In this document: positions 9,510-20,261 of the stretch, in pieces
Layout of the letters: each line of letters begins with the position of its first letter
Position numbering within the stretch: position 1 is the stretch's first letter
From: Theobroma cacao
Lineage: Eukaryota > Streptophyta > Magnoliopsida > Malvales > Malvaceae
DNA: 64,000 bases
Assembly: GCF_000208745.1 (NCBI RefSeq)
Contig: NC_030855.1
Span: 25,487,549-25,551,548, forward strand
Direction of reading: 5' to 3'
Translations under genes and position numbers: made by a program
The notes under the pieces: generated by a model
Seen by the model: the letters and a program-made list of their open reading frames with translations, nothing else
Told to the model about the DNA's origin: nothing
Database searches by the model: none

Positions 9510-10924
9510 ATGTCAGATCAGATGGAAAGGAAACGTGATAGAATAAGCAACTTGCCTGATTCACTTCTTGAGTACATCCTCACCTTTCTTTCAACAAAGT
9601 ATGCAGTTCGAACTGGTGTTTTGTCAAAGAGATGGAAAGATTTATGGATTTCACATCCTTATATTTCATTGAATGATGACGGGTTAATCGATAGAATGGC
9701 TGAAAGTAAAAATTTATCAATCAGTAAGTGGAAATTTTTTTTTTGAAGAATGAGATCCGTAACCGGAGAATTAAAGTTACAGAGTTTATGAACTTCCTGG
9801 ACAAGGTTCTGCTTCACCCACAAGCGAGAGTTAAGAAGCTTCAACTTTCGTCCCAAGAAAGACTTGAGACTCCTACATTTAGTAGATGGTTTCAAGCTGT
9901 CTTGAAAGAAGGTCTCGAAGAGCTCAATCTCAACTTTGGAATATTTTGCGATGCACCATTGAGTAGCTTAACTGCATGCAATACCTTGGTGACATTGAAG
10001 TTGGATTTTGGAGCACTTTCAGGACATGAATTTCCGATATCATTTTGTTTCCCTAACTTGAAGACAATGCATCTAAATGGTTTTCTTTTGGCCAACAACT
10101 TCCCCCATCAGCTACTGCAATGTCGAAATCTTGAATCTTTAATCTTACGCTACTTTATGTTTAATCTTATGTTGCATGATCCGGTGCTAGATTGTTTTGA
10201 ACAGAAAGAGGCTTTGCCCAATCTTCTCAATGCTCAAATGGACTGCTCTTACGTGTTTCGCGGGAAAGATAGCGCTCGCTCTTTTCTGAAGAATCTGATT
10301 AATGTGATGTCCACTACAAAGAATTTGAACCTATCATTATCTATCATGGAGGTAAGGTTTCCTCTCTTTCTTGTTCTATTTGATTGTTACTTCATGGCAT
10401 TGATATAAATAAATAATAGTCTTGTTTTTCTTTCTCTTGCGTAGTACTTAGCCCTTGATCGAACGTTTCCGGATGATATGCCAAAGTTCAATAATCTTAA
10501 GCACATAAAGCTTTACCTTCAATCTTTTCATGTTGGAGCAATGAGTTACATTCTCCAAAAGGCACCTAACCTCGAATCTCTTCACATAGAGTTTGATCGA
10601 CCCTATGGCAGTGTACATGATACAGGGATGCTAGAACAGTTGCGTTTTTGTTGTTCAACTGCAAACTTGAAGGTAATTCGAATGACGAATTTCATTCTAG
10701 AAGATCCTGTTCTGGAGCTTGTGCAATTGATCTTCGAGAGTGTTGGTTCCCTAGAGGATATAGTCATTGAGCTGGTTGACCGACCTGAAATAAATAACTT
10801 TCTGCAATTGCAAAAATTGTCAAAACTTTCAAGACTATCCAAGGATAGTGTGCTGCATGTGAAATGGGATTTTGGTTACCCGTTACGCCTTTTGTTACTT
10901 CCTTCATCGATGGTTGTAAATTGA
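9510..10924 (+). pseudogene. F-box/LRR gene 2, frame broken by a 35-bp insertion
   Basis: The homologue of F-box genes 1 and 3. The first frame (9510-9746) encodes the F-box (ISNLPDSLLEYILTFL, VLSKRWKDLW) and then stops at residue 79. Relative to unit 1, 35 extra bases at about 9723-9757 (including a run of ten T) separate 'ttatcaatc' from 'cgtaaccgg'. The homologous protein resumes in another frame, runs to the donor at 10352 and continues in the exon 10445-10924. I tested GT-AG pairs inside the insertion. None is long enough for a plant intron and none restores frame. The LRR part is otherwise free of stops, so the damage looks recent. The product would be either a 78-residue F-box-only peptide or nothing; a re-started LRR-only protein is also conceivable. 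Confidence 0.75.
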
Positions 10925-12639
10925 GTCATCTATCTCTCTTTTTCATGTTGTAAACTTAAGCTCTCAAGCATCTATAGTCTTGAAACTATTCACAACCAAT
11001 TCATTTTTGAGCTTGATAACTATATCTCTAGTAAAAATATACAAAGAGGACTTTGAGCTACAATATGATTCAAAAATACCTATAATTATAATTTTGAGTT
11101 ATAATATGAAAAAATAACTTTTCATATCCAAATTTTTAAATAATGGTGTTTTTCATTTGTTTCACAACTTCTAGATTTAAAACTATTTTTCCAAATGTGA
11201 CTTTATCAAAAGACATATTTTTCCCCATAAAAAATCATTGACAATCCAATAATTACAACAATCATATGTGACATAACTTTTCAATTACTATGACTTTCTA
11301 ATAATCACAACTTTTATATGCGTCGTAATGTTCTATGTTTAGAATGTTGTAATGTTTTCTTACATATAATAAAATACCAACATTGATTGAATAAAAAAAA
11401 TCATAACTTTTCATACAAAAAATATAATTTTTTATTTATAATTTTTCAGACAAAGACTTAATTTTTCAATTTAAAAATGCACAAAAAAATTATTTTTCTT
11501 TTTTAATGCTGGTGAAGATGTCAAAATCATCTGAATTCATTTTTTTTTCTTTTTTCAACATGGAAGATATCTTCTGAATTATTAGCCTTAGCATAACCAA
11601 AAACGACACCGCTCTAGTGGCAAGGAGAAGCTTGCAAAATACGGTGCGTTTCGCAATGGAATTCATTAAACGTTATTATAAGACAAAAAAGCAAACTCTA
11701 CATAAGTGTTTGGATTAGGCAACAAACATCAAAACAGGAAATATAAGAAAGAAGATATGGTCATTGAATTAGTATAATTATGTGTACATGTTCCGTGACA
11801 AGCAGGCTTGTCAGGGCTATGCCATGTAAAATTATTTTTCCCGAAGATAATTCGATTTAGCTAATATAATTAGTGAACATATGGAGAAAAAAAGTTTCAG
11901 TAAAGATTATATATTAATTAGCATTATACTAACATATACTTTTCTACATTGTATTATTTAAAAAATTTTAGGTGAAATTTAAATGTTTTAAATATTAAAA
12001 TAAATAATATAATATATATCATTTCAATTATTGCAATGAAATTATCTCATTTAATTATTCGCATTACAATGAGATCATCTCATGCATTTGCCTATGATAT
12101 AATCATCCATAAATTTATAAAATTAAGTTAAGTTATGATTGGTTTAGAGAGAGTGTGTGTGTGATGGCCCAGGCCAAAGCAAATTCTACTTTCATCATCT
12201 TGACACACCAAGGATTGGGAGGTAGAAATTCTTTCACCAGCTAGCATAGAACATGTTACCATGATCCACCCCCATTTTGACTACAAAATCTGTGAAGAAA
12301 TTGGCTTCTCTATAAAGATAGACGCTGATATTGAATGAAATTTTTTTGTGTTCAATTGTTGTAAATTTAATTTGATAATTCTTCGATTTTGTATAAATTG
12401 TTGACTCATAAATTGATGGAAAAGATATACCAATGAGAATGCTCGATTTTGTTTTCTGAAAAATTGATTGGATCTAATATATATATATATACTGAGCAAA
12501 AAAAATATTTATATATATATATTTGAGTTATAATATCTCATATTCCCATCCAAGAGTCCAAGTAAACTTTGTGATGATAACATAGTTTTAATGAAAACAG
12601 TAAGACATGGTATATATTTTTTTATCAGAGACTATAAAT
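10925..12639. other. AT-rich spacer, no gene seen
   Basis: About 1.7 kb of low-complexity AT-rich DNA. I see no conserved coding frame, clear transposon termini or unit landmarks. A short 'gagagagtgtgtgtgtg' run occurs near 12146. Confidence 0.5.
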
Positions 12640-12975
12640 AATACACTAAAATATTCTTTAAAAAAAGAGAGGATTTTTTGTACCCTCAAACAGTTAAAAT
12701 CGACAGGCCAGAGCCAGGGCCAGTGAACTTTTTAATTACAAAATGATAAAAAAAGGGTGCCATTAATGGCAGTCAAATATAGTGAGTTGGCATGAAATTA
12801 AGGAGACAGGTCAACATGCAGTGCATAACCATTTTCTTACACGAGACTACCATGTACTGTTTGTTCAAATATGTCAGGGTATTCATGATTTCTATCTTAG
12901 CTTACAAATCCGTTACACAACCAATCTGCTTATTACATTCTAATCTTTCACTTGCAGGCACGTAATCATTTTTAC
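12640..12975 (+). repeat. Tandem-unit upstream block, copy 4
   Basis: Shares 'gccattaatggcag', 'acaggtcaacatgca', 'tcttacacgagactaccatg' and 'tcttagcttacaaatccgtt'. It is closest to copy 3, with a long near-identical run through 'ttacacaaccaatctgctta'. Units 3 and 4 are therefore likely the most recent duplicates. Confidence 0.8.
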
Positions 12976-13544
12976 AATTTATTAACATCTTAATTTTTAA
13001 CTCATCTTCGATTCATAAAAAATATTCTGAATCTAAAGCTTTCAAATAATAGATAAACAAAGAGGAGATAAATCAAGTTAGTTTTGATTTTGAGACGTAT
13101 AAATTACTTTCCTAAATACTTAATTATATATTTCAAGATACATCAAAATTTCAAAATATTTGAAGTAAAATTAATGAAAATTGGTTACGTAGCTTTTAGA
13201 TATATATATATATAGTAAGTTATAGTAATGATTATGTATAAATATATTATATAATATATATATATATATTTGATGAAAAAATTATTATCTATTTTTAGTT
13301 CCAGTGGTAAGAGTGAGGCGGAAATTTAAATAGAAATTTTAAATCCGCGCCATCGAGATTTAAATTTAAATATAAATATACGTTCGCGCCATATTACTCT
13401 TTATCATTTTAAAAAAAACATGTATCTTTTTCATAATACAATAATACTTTATGAATAAACATAAATGTAAGTTTTTCTTGATAAATAAATATAAATATAT
13501 CTTTCATTTGATAAATAGACACAACTTTTTAAACCAAATTCTTC

Positions 13545-13931
13545 TATAAATACCAAATACTTGGTCCAGCCAAGTAACGTTCATTGCTTACAGGGTTTGC
13601 CAAAGGCAAATCAAACAACAGCAACCTCGGTGAGCAATCTTACAAGCCTTCCTGGTAAGATCTTGGTTTAATCCCTTATCTATCATACAAAAACTTTTTA
13701 TCCAGCCTAGTAACGTTCATTGCTTACAGGGTTTGCCAAAGACAGATCAAACAACAACAACAACGTCGTTGAGCAATCTTGCAAGGTAAGATCTTGGTTT
13801 AATCCTTTTATCTAGAACACAAATCAGAACCTAACTCGTGTTTCTCCTTGCTAATGATTCAGAGTAAGACTACTTTGAGAGGCCGACACCGTTATCGAAA
13901 ATCAAAGCCACCAACCTCATATTTTTCCAAG
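13545..13931 (+). promoter_or_regulatory. Promoter and duplicated leader exon of F-box gene 3
   Basis: A TATAAATA box lies at 13545-13552. Leader exon a occurs twice, about 13562-13655 and 13697-13785. Both copies carry 'agtaacgttcattgcttac' and 'agggtttgccaaag' and end at a gtaagatc donor. The second leader exon is about 13863-13931. The unit therefore has two alternative non-coding first exons where units 1 and 3 have one. Confidence 0.6.
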
Positions 13932-14090
13932 GTAATTCGATTTGGCTAATATATATATGTCTTTTTTTGTGTTATTTCGATGAATGGATTCCCAAAAGTT
14001 TTGATTTCTTTTTGTTCCTTTTTGTTAAATCATTTAATCATTGAGGTTATACATTAAACAGTAAAGGTATATTCATGGTGTGTTTCATCA

Positions 14091-14110
14091 ATATATATAT
14101 ATATATATAT
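14091..14110. repeat. Short (AT)n microsatellite
   Basis: Ten AT dinucleotides lie inside the presumed leader intron of F-box gene 3. Confidence 0.85.
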
Positions 14111-14714
14111 TCGATCACATCCCAAAAGTATATAGAGATTTAGCCCTCAATTTTTCATGAAGAAAACTTTTATTTTTTAGATACATGTGAAAACTCTTTT
14201 TCAGTTTATAGATCTAATTATATAACTCTAATATATTGGTAAAAAGTCGCGTAAATAGATAAAAGTTAATAATTTTTACATAAATTAACTCAATTAGCTC
14301 TCTTAAGCAGAACAATCTTTGTTTTGATAATCTATCAACTATTGAGTTTGATTCTTTGAAAATGTATTCAAAGTAAATGCCTTGGATTTTACTATTATAG
14401 TTTTTAATAAGGTTGTAGATGAATATTATTTTTAAAGGATTACGATGTTTGTTGGTGGTCCATAGAATTGCATTTTTGAAGTCACTTCTTATAATTAATG
14501 ACTAAAAATTTATCCAAACGGAAAAATAAAGAAAGAGTTAAGTTAGTTATAACCGTTAGATCATTTTCAAAAAATAAAATTGTAACGGTTAGTTTATTTT
14601 TATTAAAATATTATGTGAATATCTTTGAATTTTTTTCCTTTCGAAAAGCGTATATATAATATTATGAATAGATTGCAAGCTAATATCTTATCCTATTCTT
14701 TTCCCTCATCGTTT

Positions 14715-16047
14715 ATGTTAGATCAGATGGAAGGGGAACGTGATAGAATAAGCGACTTGCCTGATTCACTTCTTGAACACATCCTCACCTTTCTTCCAAC
14801 AAAGTATGTAGTTCGAACCGGTGTTCTATCAAAGAGGTGGAAAGATTTATGGGTTTCACATCCCTATGTTTCCTTGAGGGACGACGGGATCAATAACCAA
14901 ACAGTTAAAGTTTCAAAATTTATGAACTTCTTGAACAAGATCCTGCTTCACCCCCAGGCAAAAGTTAAGAAGATTCAACTTTCATCCCGAGAAAGACTTG
15001 AGTCTCCTGAGTTTATTAGATGGTTTCAAGCTGTCATGATGAAGGATGATCTAGAAGAACTCGATCTTGGCTTTAGAAAAATTTATCATACACCTCAGAG
15101 CAACTTAACTGTATGCAATACCTTGGTGATATTGAAGCTGGATTTCGGAGCATTTTCGGGGAACAAATTTCCGAAATCCTTTTGCTTCCCTAACTTGAAG
15201 ACCATGCACCTAAATGGTTTTCTTTTGGCCTACAACTTCCCCAATCAACTACTGCAATGTCAAAATCTTGAATCTTTAATCATTCGCAACTATATACTTG
15301 ATCTTATGTCTCATGGTCTAGTGCTAAATGGTTCTGATGATCAGAAGGAGGTTTTGTCCAATCTTAGCAATGCTCAGATAGATAGCTGTTACGGGTTCCA
15401 CGGGGATGTTAGTGATCGCTCCTTTTTGAAGAATATGATTAATGCAGTTTCCAATGCAAAGGATTTGGACTTATCATTGTCTATTATGGAGGTAAGGTTG
15501 CCATTCTCTCATGTTTTGTTTTTCCATGGCATTGATTATAAACAAATGTCTTATTTTTCTTTCCCTTATGCAGTACCTTGATCGAGTGTTTCCAAATGAT
15601 ATGCTTGAGTTCAATAATCTTAAGCACATCAAGCTTTACCTTCGATCTTCTCATGTCGGAGCCTTGGGTTACATACTGCAGAAGGCACCTAACCTTGAAT
15701 CTCTTCACATAGAGTCTGATGGACCCTACGGTAGTGCACATGATGCATTGATGCTAGAACTGCTGCGTTCTTCTTGTTCGAGTGCAAACCTGAAAGTAAT
15801 CCGAATGACAAATTTCATTCTAGAAGATCCCGTTCTGGAGCTTGTGCAATTGATTTTCGACAGTGCTGGTTCCTTAGAGGATATAGTCATTGAGCTGGAT
15901 GCACGACTAGAAATGAATAACTTTCTGCAATGCGAAAAATTGTTGAAACTTCCAAGATTATCCGAGGATAGTGTACTTCATCTAAAATGGGAGTTTGGTT
16001 ACTCCCCTCATTACTTTGGTCACTCCCATAGTTACTACCATCCTTGA
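14715..16047 (+). CDS. F-box/LRR-repeat protein (unit 4)
   Basis: Predicted SCF ubiquitin-ligase specificity subunit; substrate unknown. Exons are 14715-15491 and 15574-16047, with an 82-base intron in phase 0 at the same place as in the other units, giving 416 residues. The F-box is at about residues 8-48 (ISDLPDSLLEHILTFLPTKY, VLSKRWKDLW), followed by LRR-like stretches (LVILKLDFGAF, FPNLKTMHL, NLESLII). The longer upstream frame starting near 14625 lacks an ATG in good agreement with the paralogues. The chosen start, M-L-D-Q-M-E, aligns with M-S-H-Q-M-E in gene 1. Its second exon has an extra segment (LDRVFPNDMLEFNN) that gene 1 shortens to LAHDDLPEFNN. It appears intact. Confidence 0.88.
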
Positions 16048-16051
16048 ATGA

Positions 16052-16386
16052 CATTGCATGTTGTTAATTTTTTCTTTTTGAAAAGTAAAATTTCATTGGA
16101 ATCAAGATTAACTCTCCCTACAGATAATATAGAGAAGATTTGAAGTCTTTATGCTCATACATGTAAGGCATATAGACTTAAAACCTCAACGTTGCATATA
16201 CAAAAATCTAACATAGCACTGTCTCCTGACACCATCAACAAAACCCCCAGCCCATAAATGTTTACGATTAAGCCAAACAACACACTAAGGCACATAATGC
16301 AATCTAAACACAATCTCAAAAATTAGCAACATACAACTCAAACTTTACACATTGTCAGATAACCACATCGCATTGCTTGTTGTTAA
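16052..16386 (-). mobile_element. 3'-end retroposon insertion with target-site duplication
   Basis: About 303 bases (16068-16370) interrupt DNA that is continuous downstream of F-box gene 1. The insert is flanked by 16-base direct repeats, cattgcatgttgttaa (16052-16067) and cattgcttgttgttaa (16371-16386), with one mismatch. It begins with a T-rich tract on the plus strand, which is an A-rich 3' tail on the minus strand. Long imperfect target duplications plus an A-rich tail point to LINE-type target-primed retrotransposition of a truncated 3' end. No reverse transcriptase domain is present, so the family cannot be named. Confidence 0.65.
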
Positions 16387-17012
16387 ACTGAGTAATCTAT
16401 CTTTTCTTTCCATTTTATTCAATGGTGAAGGTTGTGGTATTTTAAGAAAATCGTTTTATTTTGATTATTGACTTAAAATTCTCAGTATAATTGTTTGTAA
16501 CTTTTTTAAATTGTTTGAAATCTAATTTACAAACAATTTATTTATATGTTAATATATATAACATTTATTTTTAATAAAAATTAACGAACTAAGAGATAAT
16601 GTTATGATTAGTTGCATAACCAGAAAAAGTTTTCGTGTAATCATATATTAATACGTATTATATGCATGCATATTTTTTTATATTATTATTACAATAAAGT
16701 TATCTAATGTGTTATAATTTGGTTATTATTTTTCTTATTTACCTTTTACTTTATAAAAGATATATTTAGATACCCTCGTCTCGATCATAAACCAAGAAAT
16801 ATTCTTATACCAATACCAATAATTTATACCATCAAAATTGAGATGAGACCAAAATGATTTATTATTATAACAACTTGGATTCCAGTATATATGAATTTTG
16901 GAAAAAGTTCATCAAAGAAACAATAGTGATGGACTCTTGCTGAGTTCCTTAGCTACTAGTAGATGATAGAATAAAAGAAAGCAATCATAAAAGAAAGCAG
17001 AAGCCAGCCAGC
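16387..17012. other. Spacer downstream of F-box gene 3
   Basis: The first 170 bases align with 5100-5250 (the end of the duplicated unit). The rest is AT-rich with no gene visible. Confidence 0.5.
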
Positions 17013-17486
17013 CTAATTAGCATAGCTGCACAGCCCATAAAGGCACGAGCTTCCCTTCTTGCACGCGTTGTTGCAGCGGCCGCAGTGGTATTCGTCGACC
17101 GATGGGTTCACACACCTCCCTTGGCAGCACATCTCCGAGTAGCTGCACCTCTTGCCACACTTTCCGCAGTTCCCTTTGTCTGTCATCACGTTGACACATT
17201 GCTTGTTGCAGCAGTCCGAGCCGGGGCTTCCCCTGGCGCGGCAAACCGTGGGGTACTTGTCACAGGTCATTCGAGCTGGTGCCCGGGGCCCATCAGCAAG
17301 GAAACGACCAATTCTTCCCTGATGATAAGATGGCTCCTCAGTTTTGGGCAAGGGAAAATGATCATTGGGGTTCTCCTCATTCGTAGTTGAATGTAGTTGG
17401 GCAACAGTTTGCACCGCTGACAGGGTAATGGCCAAAGCCACTATGCCTAGTCCTAGCCAGGTAAACATAATCTTTGATGATTTCAT
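17013..17486 (-). CDS. STIG1-like secreted cysteine-rich protein (copy B)
   Basis: A single-exon gene of 157 residues. The signal peptide comprises about residues 1-29 (MFTWLGLGIVALAITLSAV core). A variable linker rich in N, E and P follows, and then the Stig1 cysteine domain (GSDCCNKQCVNV, NCGKCGKRC, MCCQGRCVNP, HCGRCNNAC, SCLYGLCSYAN). I placed the start at 17486 because upstream residues in the open frame are not signal-peptide-like and a TATA box lies at 17572-17580. The coding region is markedly more GC-rich than copies A and C (for example 'gttgttgcagcggccgcag' on the plus strand), which suggests older divergence or different selection. It sits downstream of F-box gene 3, as copy A sits downstream of F-box gene 1. 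Confidence 0.9.
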   Translation of the reverse strand: MKSSKIMFTWLGLGIVALAITLSAVQTVAQLHSTTNEENPNDHFPLPKTEEPSYHQGRIGRFLADGPRAPARMTCDKYPTVCRARGSPGSDCCNKQCVNVMTDKGNCGKCGKRCSYSEMCCQGRCVNPSVDEYHCGRCNNACKKGSSCLYGLCSYAN

Positions 17487-17571
17487 AATGAAATTAAATG
17501 TGCTTAGAGGAAGAGAGAGTGGGATATAAAGATATATTCTTTTGTTGTTCGGAAATGGAAGTATGGTGAAG

Positions 17572-17580
17572 TATTTATAT
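17572..17580 (-). promoter_or_regulatory. TATA box of STIG1 copy B
   Basis: ATATAAATA on the minus strand, 86-94 bases upstream of the ATG. It implies a leader of roughly 50-60 bases. Confidence 0.6.
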
Positions 17581-17814
17581 GCAGCAAACAGGGGGATAAG
17601 AACAACTATTTCCACAGTGGGTGTCATTATCAGTAGCTCAATGTGGAAAGTTAGGCACACGATTGAGAATCATATTTGAAATATGTTGGGATCGAAAATT
17701 GGAAAGAGGAGTAGAACCAAGAAATTGCCTGGAAAAATATACATATATCGACTCATTGAAGCTGCAGACGAAACTTCCCTATTAAAACTTAGACTCAAAT
17801 GACATCTCTTAGGA

Positions 17815-18120
17815 TGAGCAATTTTCGGTTAAAATTTAATTAACTAAATTAATTGAATAAATTCGATTAAATTGATCTACTAAATTAGATTGTTTAATTC
17901 GGAGGCAAGTGTAATTAAATTAATAAATTCGAATGGTTTCGATTTAGTAAGATTTTATTGGATTAATCGAATTAAATAATTCACGATCCTAAAGCTATTA
18001 TATAAAAAAATTGGACTTGAATGCATCATACGACTAATATGATTAATATTTCATTTTCGATCGATTCGGTTAAAAAAAATTCTTAATTGAATTAATCGAT
18101 TTAATCGTTTACTCATCCCT
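17815..18120. mobile_element. MITE-like AT-rich element
   Basis: The stretch begins 'ggatgagcaa' and ends 'tttactcatcc', an imperfect inverted repeat of about 10 bases. Its inside is rich in 'ttcggttaaa'/'aattaatcgattt' strings typical of small non-autonomous DNA elements. I could not identify a convincing target-site duplication, so the call is tentative. Confidence 0.4.
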
Positions 18121-18914
18121 AATTAATTATATATCCCATATATACCAATTAAATCAATGCATGATCAACTCACCTCTGCTAAGAAAAAAAAAACTTCCAA
18201 GCCAAATTTAGTTGTCAAATTTGGAAGAGTTACTCAACTAAGGGCTTTTCTTTTCGTGGCCAAATGAAACCCCATAGCCCACGTTGCTAAAATTCCAAAG
18301 GCAAATGACTTTCCGTACTCTGATTTAATTCAATCTGTTAAAGAAGCACTTAATATTTTTTTTTTTGAGAATTGAGATAATAAATCTCTTATTTTCCTTT
18401 CCTTTGATTGATACCATACGGCTACCCTTTTACATTTCTATTCCGATTTTTAGTTTTGACTTCCAATTTTTCCAATTTCCAATTCCTAACATTTGGCCAG
18501 TGTTTGGCCCTCCTGCAATGAGGATTTTGAATATACTTTTCATTAAGGAAATTAAGTGCCAATTTTCTTTCTCAAGTGCACCCACTGGTAATGTGTTTCT
18601 CCCCCCTTTTTAATAAAAATAAGGGTATTTAATTGAAAATTTTAGCCCAATGTCTGGCAAAATGTCTTAGGAAAATTTCCCATTATAAATCTCTTTTTCT
18701 TTCTTGTCAGTTTATTCCATTCCCACGCTACCTTCTGAAACATTAATATATATAGAGGATTAACTAAAGCATTATGCTTCTTAATCAATATAATTACCAT
18801 GTGCTATATATTTCGTTTAGTCAACACAATACCCTGCATGTTCTAGCAAAAGGTTTCATGTGTGACGAAGAACATGTAAAAATTGTAAGGTAAAAAAGGA
18901 ATATAGCAAAGAAA
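18121..18914. other. Spacer between STIG1 copies B and C
   Basis: AT-rich with no supported gene. A plus-strand open frame at 18365-18613 is hydrophobic by composition only (T-rich DNA). Confidence 0.5.
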
Positions 18915-19310
18915 TCAAGCATAATTGCACATTCCGTAAACACAGAATTCGCCCTTTTTGCACCTCTTGTTGCAGCCACCGCAGTTTCTTTTGTCAAATG
19001 AAGCATTGACGCATTGCCCTTTGCAGCATATTTCACCATACTTGCACTTGTACCCACACATTCCACAGTTCATGCGATCTGTCTTCACGTTAACACATCT
19101 CTTCTTGCAGCAATCGGGTCCTGGGCTGTTCTTCAGACGACAGATGCGAGGAAAGTTGTCGCATGTCACATTGGCTTTGAGGTTCTGCTGAGCTAGGAAG
19201 CGGCTCAGCCCTCGTAATGAAGTTTGTTTTTCATCAAAGTCAGCTAGACTTGTTGCAGCAAGGATAGCAATTGTTGCTGAGAGTGTGAAGAAGATCGTCA
19301 GCAACTTCAT
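18915..19310 (-). CDS. STIG1-like secreted cysteine-rich protein (copy C)
   Basis: A single-exon gene of 131 residues, the shortest of the three. The signal peptide is at about residues 1-23 (MKLLTIFFTLSATIAILAAT). The linker is very short and includes TSLRGLSRFLAQ, closely matching TSLRGASRLLAQ of copy A. The Stig1 domain follows (PGPDCCKKRCVNVKTDRMNC, CGYKCKYGEICC, NCGGCNKRC). Copies A and C are clearly closer to each other than to B, although B lies between them and C. A TATA box is at 19377-19384. The product is likely secreted to the apoplast or pistil surface; its receptor partner is unknown. Confidence 0.9.
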   Translation of the reverse strand: MKLLTIFFTLSATIAILAATSLADFDEKQTSLRGLSRFLAQQNLKANVTCDNFPRICRLKNSPGPDCCKKRCVNVKTDRMNCGMCGYKCKYGEICCKGQCVNASFDKRNCGGCNKRCKKGEFCVYGMCNYA

Positions 19311-19376
19311 TGCTGTGTTAATGAGGGGGAAAATATGAGAAGCTGGTGTTGGGATTGGTTTATGGAAGGAGATGGG

Positions 19377-19384
19377 ATTTTATA
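19377..19384 (-). promoter_or_regulatory. TATA box of STIG1 copy C
   Basis: TATAAAAT on the minus strand, 67 bases upstream of the ATG, consistent with the other two copies. Confidence 0.6.
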
Positions 19385-20261
19385 GACATGTTTGGAAGAG
19401 AGTTGACATTAGGAAATTGAATGTACAAGTTTTGCTTTATGGTGTGTGGTCTTAATTCAATTGACTGCTTGTAAATTACTGAATGTCTCTGAAATGAAAT
19501 CAATTGATTGGATGTGAAGAAAGGATGCTTCTCCCATTGATTATGCATCTCCATTTCAAGTAAGATGGAAAACAGTTCATATAGTACCAATTTACCATTA
19601 TTCAGTTAACCCATCACTGAATTTAGCCACTTGCTTTATCAAACTTTTAACCAAAGGAAGATGAAGAGAAGGGCATCCTTGAGACCTATAATCAGGTCAA
19701 ACATATTTAATTTCAACCCCCCACCATATCAGATTCAATTCATGGTTTTTGAGCCTAGTGAGCCTCTTCCACCATTGGCAACTCCTAGGCTTTTAACTTC
19801 AAATCAACTTTTTGAAAGCCAAGTTTACATGTTTGATCAGTTTCTTCACCTATTGCCAATTATGCTTTAACACACTTGTTTGGAAAAAGAAGGGAACAGA
19901 GAAAAGCATGTGGAAAAACTAGCTAGAAAAGCAAAAGCCTGCTAAAGATGAGAACAATATCTTATTGTTTAATGCTATTAAAGCTAGACATGATTCCCCA
20001 GTTTGGTAAGAAAAGCACATATTCTAGACAAGCCAATAGTACATAAAGTGAAATGTTTGTACATCATAGATGTGAAACAAGTTTCGATTAAGACTGAGAA
20101 TCCCATATAGTTTATAATAGCACTGCAACTATTCTGTTAGTGGGGAGCAAAAGAAACTGTTTTCATTGATTGCTGTTCCTATCACAATTCTAACAAGCAG
20201 CTGAGAAAAACAGTTTTCAGAAATTGATATTTATTGTCTTCCCACTGAATATATAAAGATC
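19385..20261. other. Divergent intergenic region, STIG1 C / cytochrome b561
   Basis: About 880 bases between two divergently transcribed genes, so it probably holds both promoters. A plus-strand open frame at 19631-19870 has no recognisable domain. A 'atatataaagatcatg' string just before the b561 start codon could be its TATA box or leader. Confidence 0.45.

Noticed and set aside
9723..9757. Mini-intron in F-box gene 2
   Set aside because: The candidate GT-AG pairs give lengths of only about 20-31 bases and none restores the reading frame.
17085..17390. Long plus-strand open frame opposite STIG1 copy B
   Set aside because: It is the antisense shadow of the cysteine-rich coding region; the minus strand has signal peptide and family motifs.
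19631..19870. Open frame of 79 codons between STIG1 C and the b561 gene
   Set aside because: Proline-rich but without a domain, and placed in the likely divergent promoter region. Considered as a missing DOMON exon, but it shows no DOMON features.
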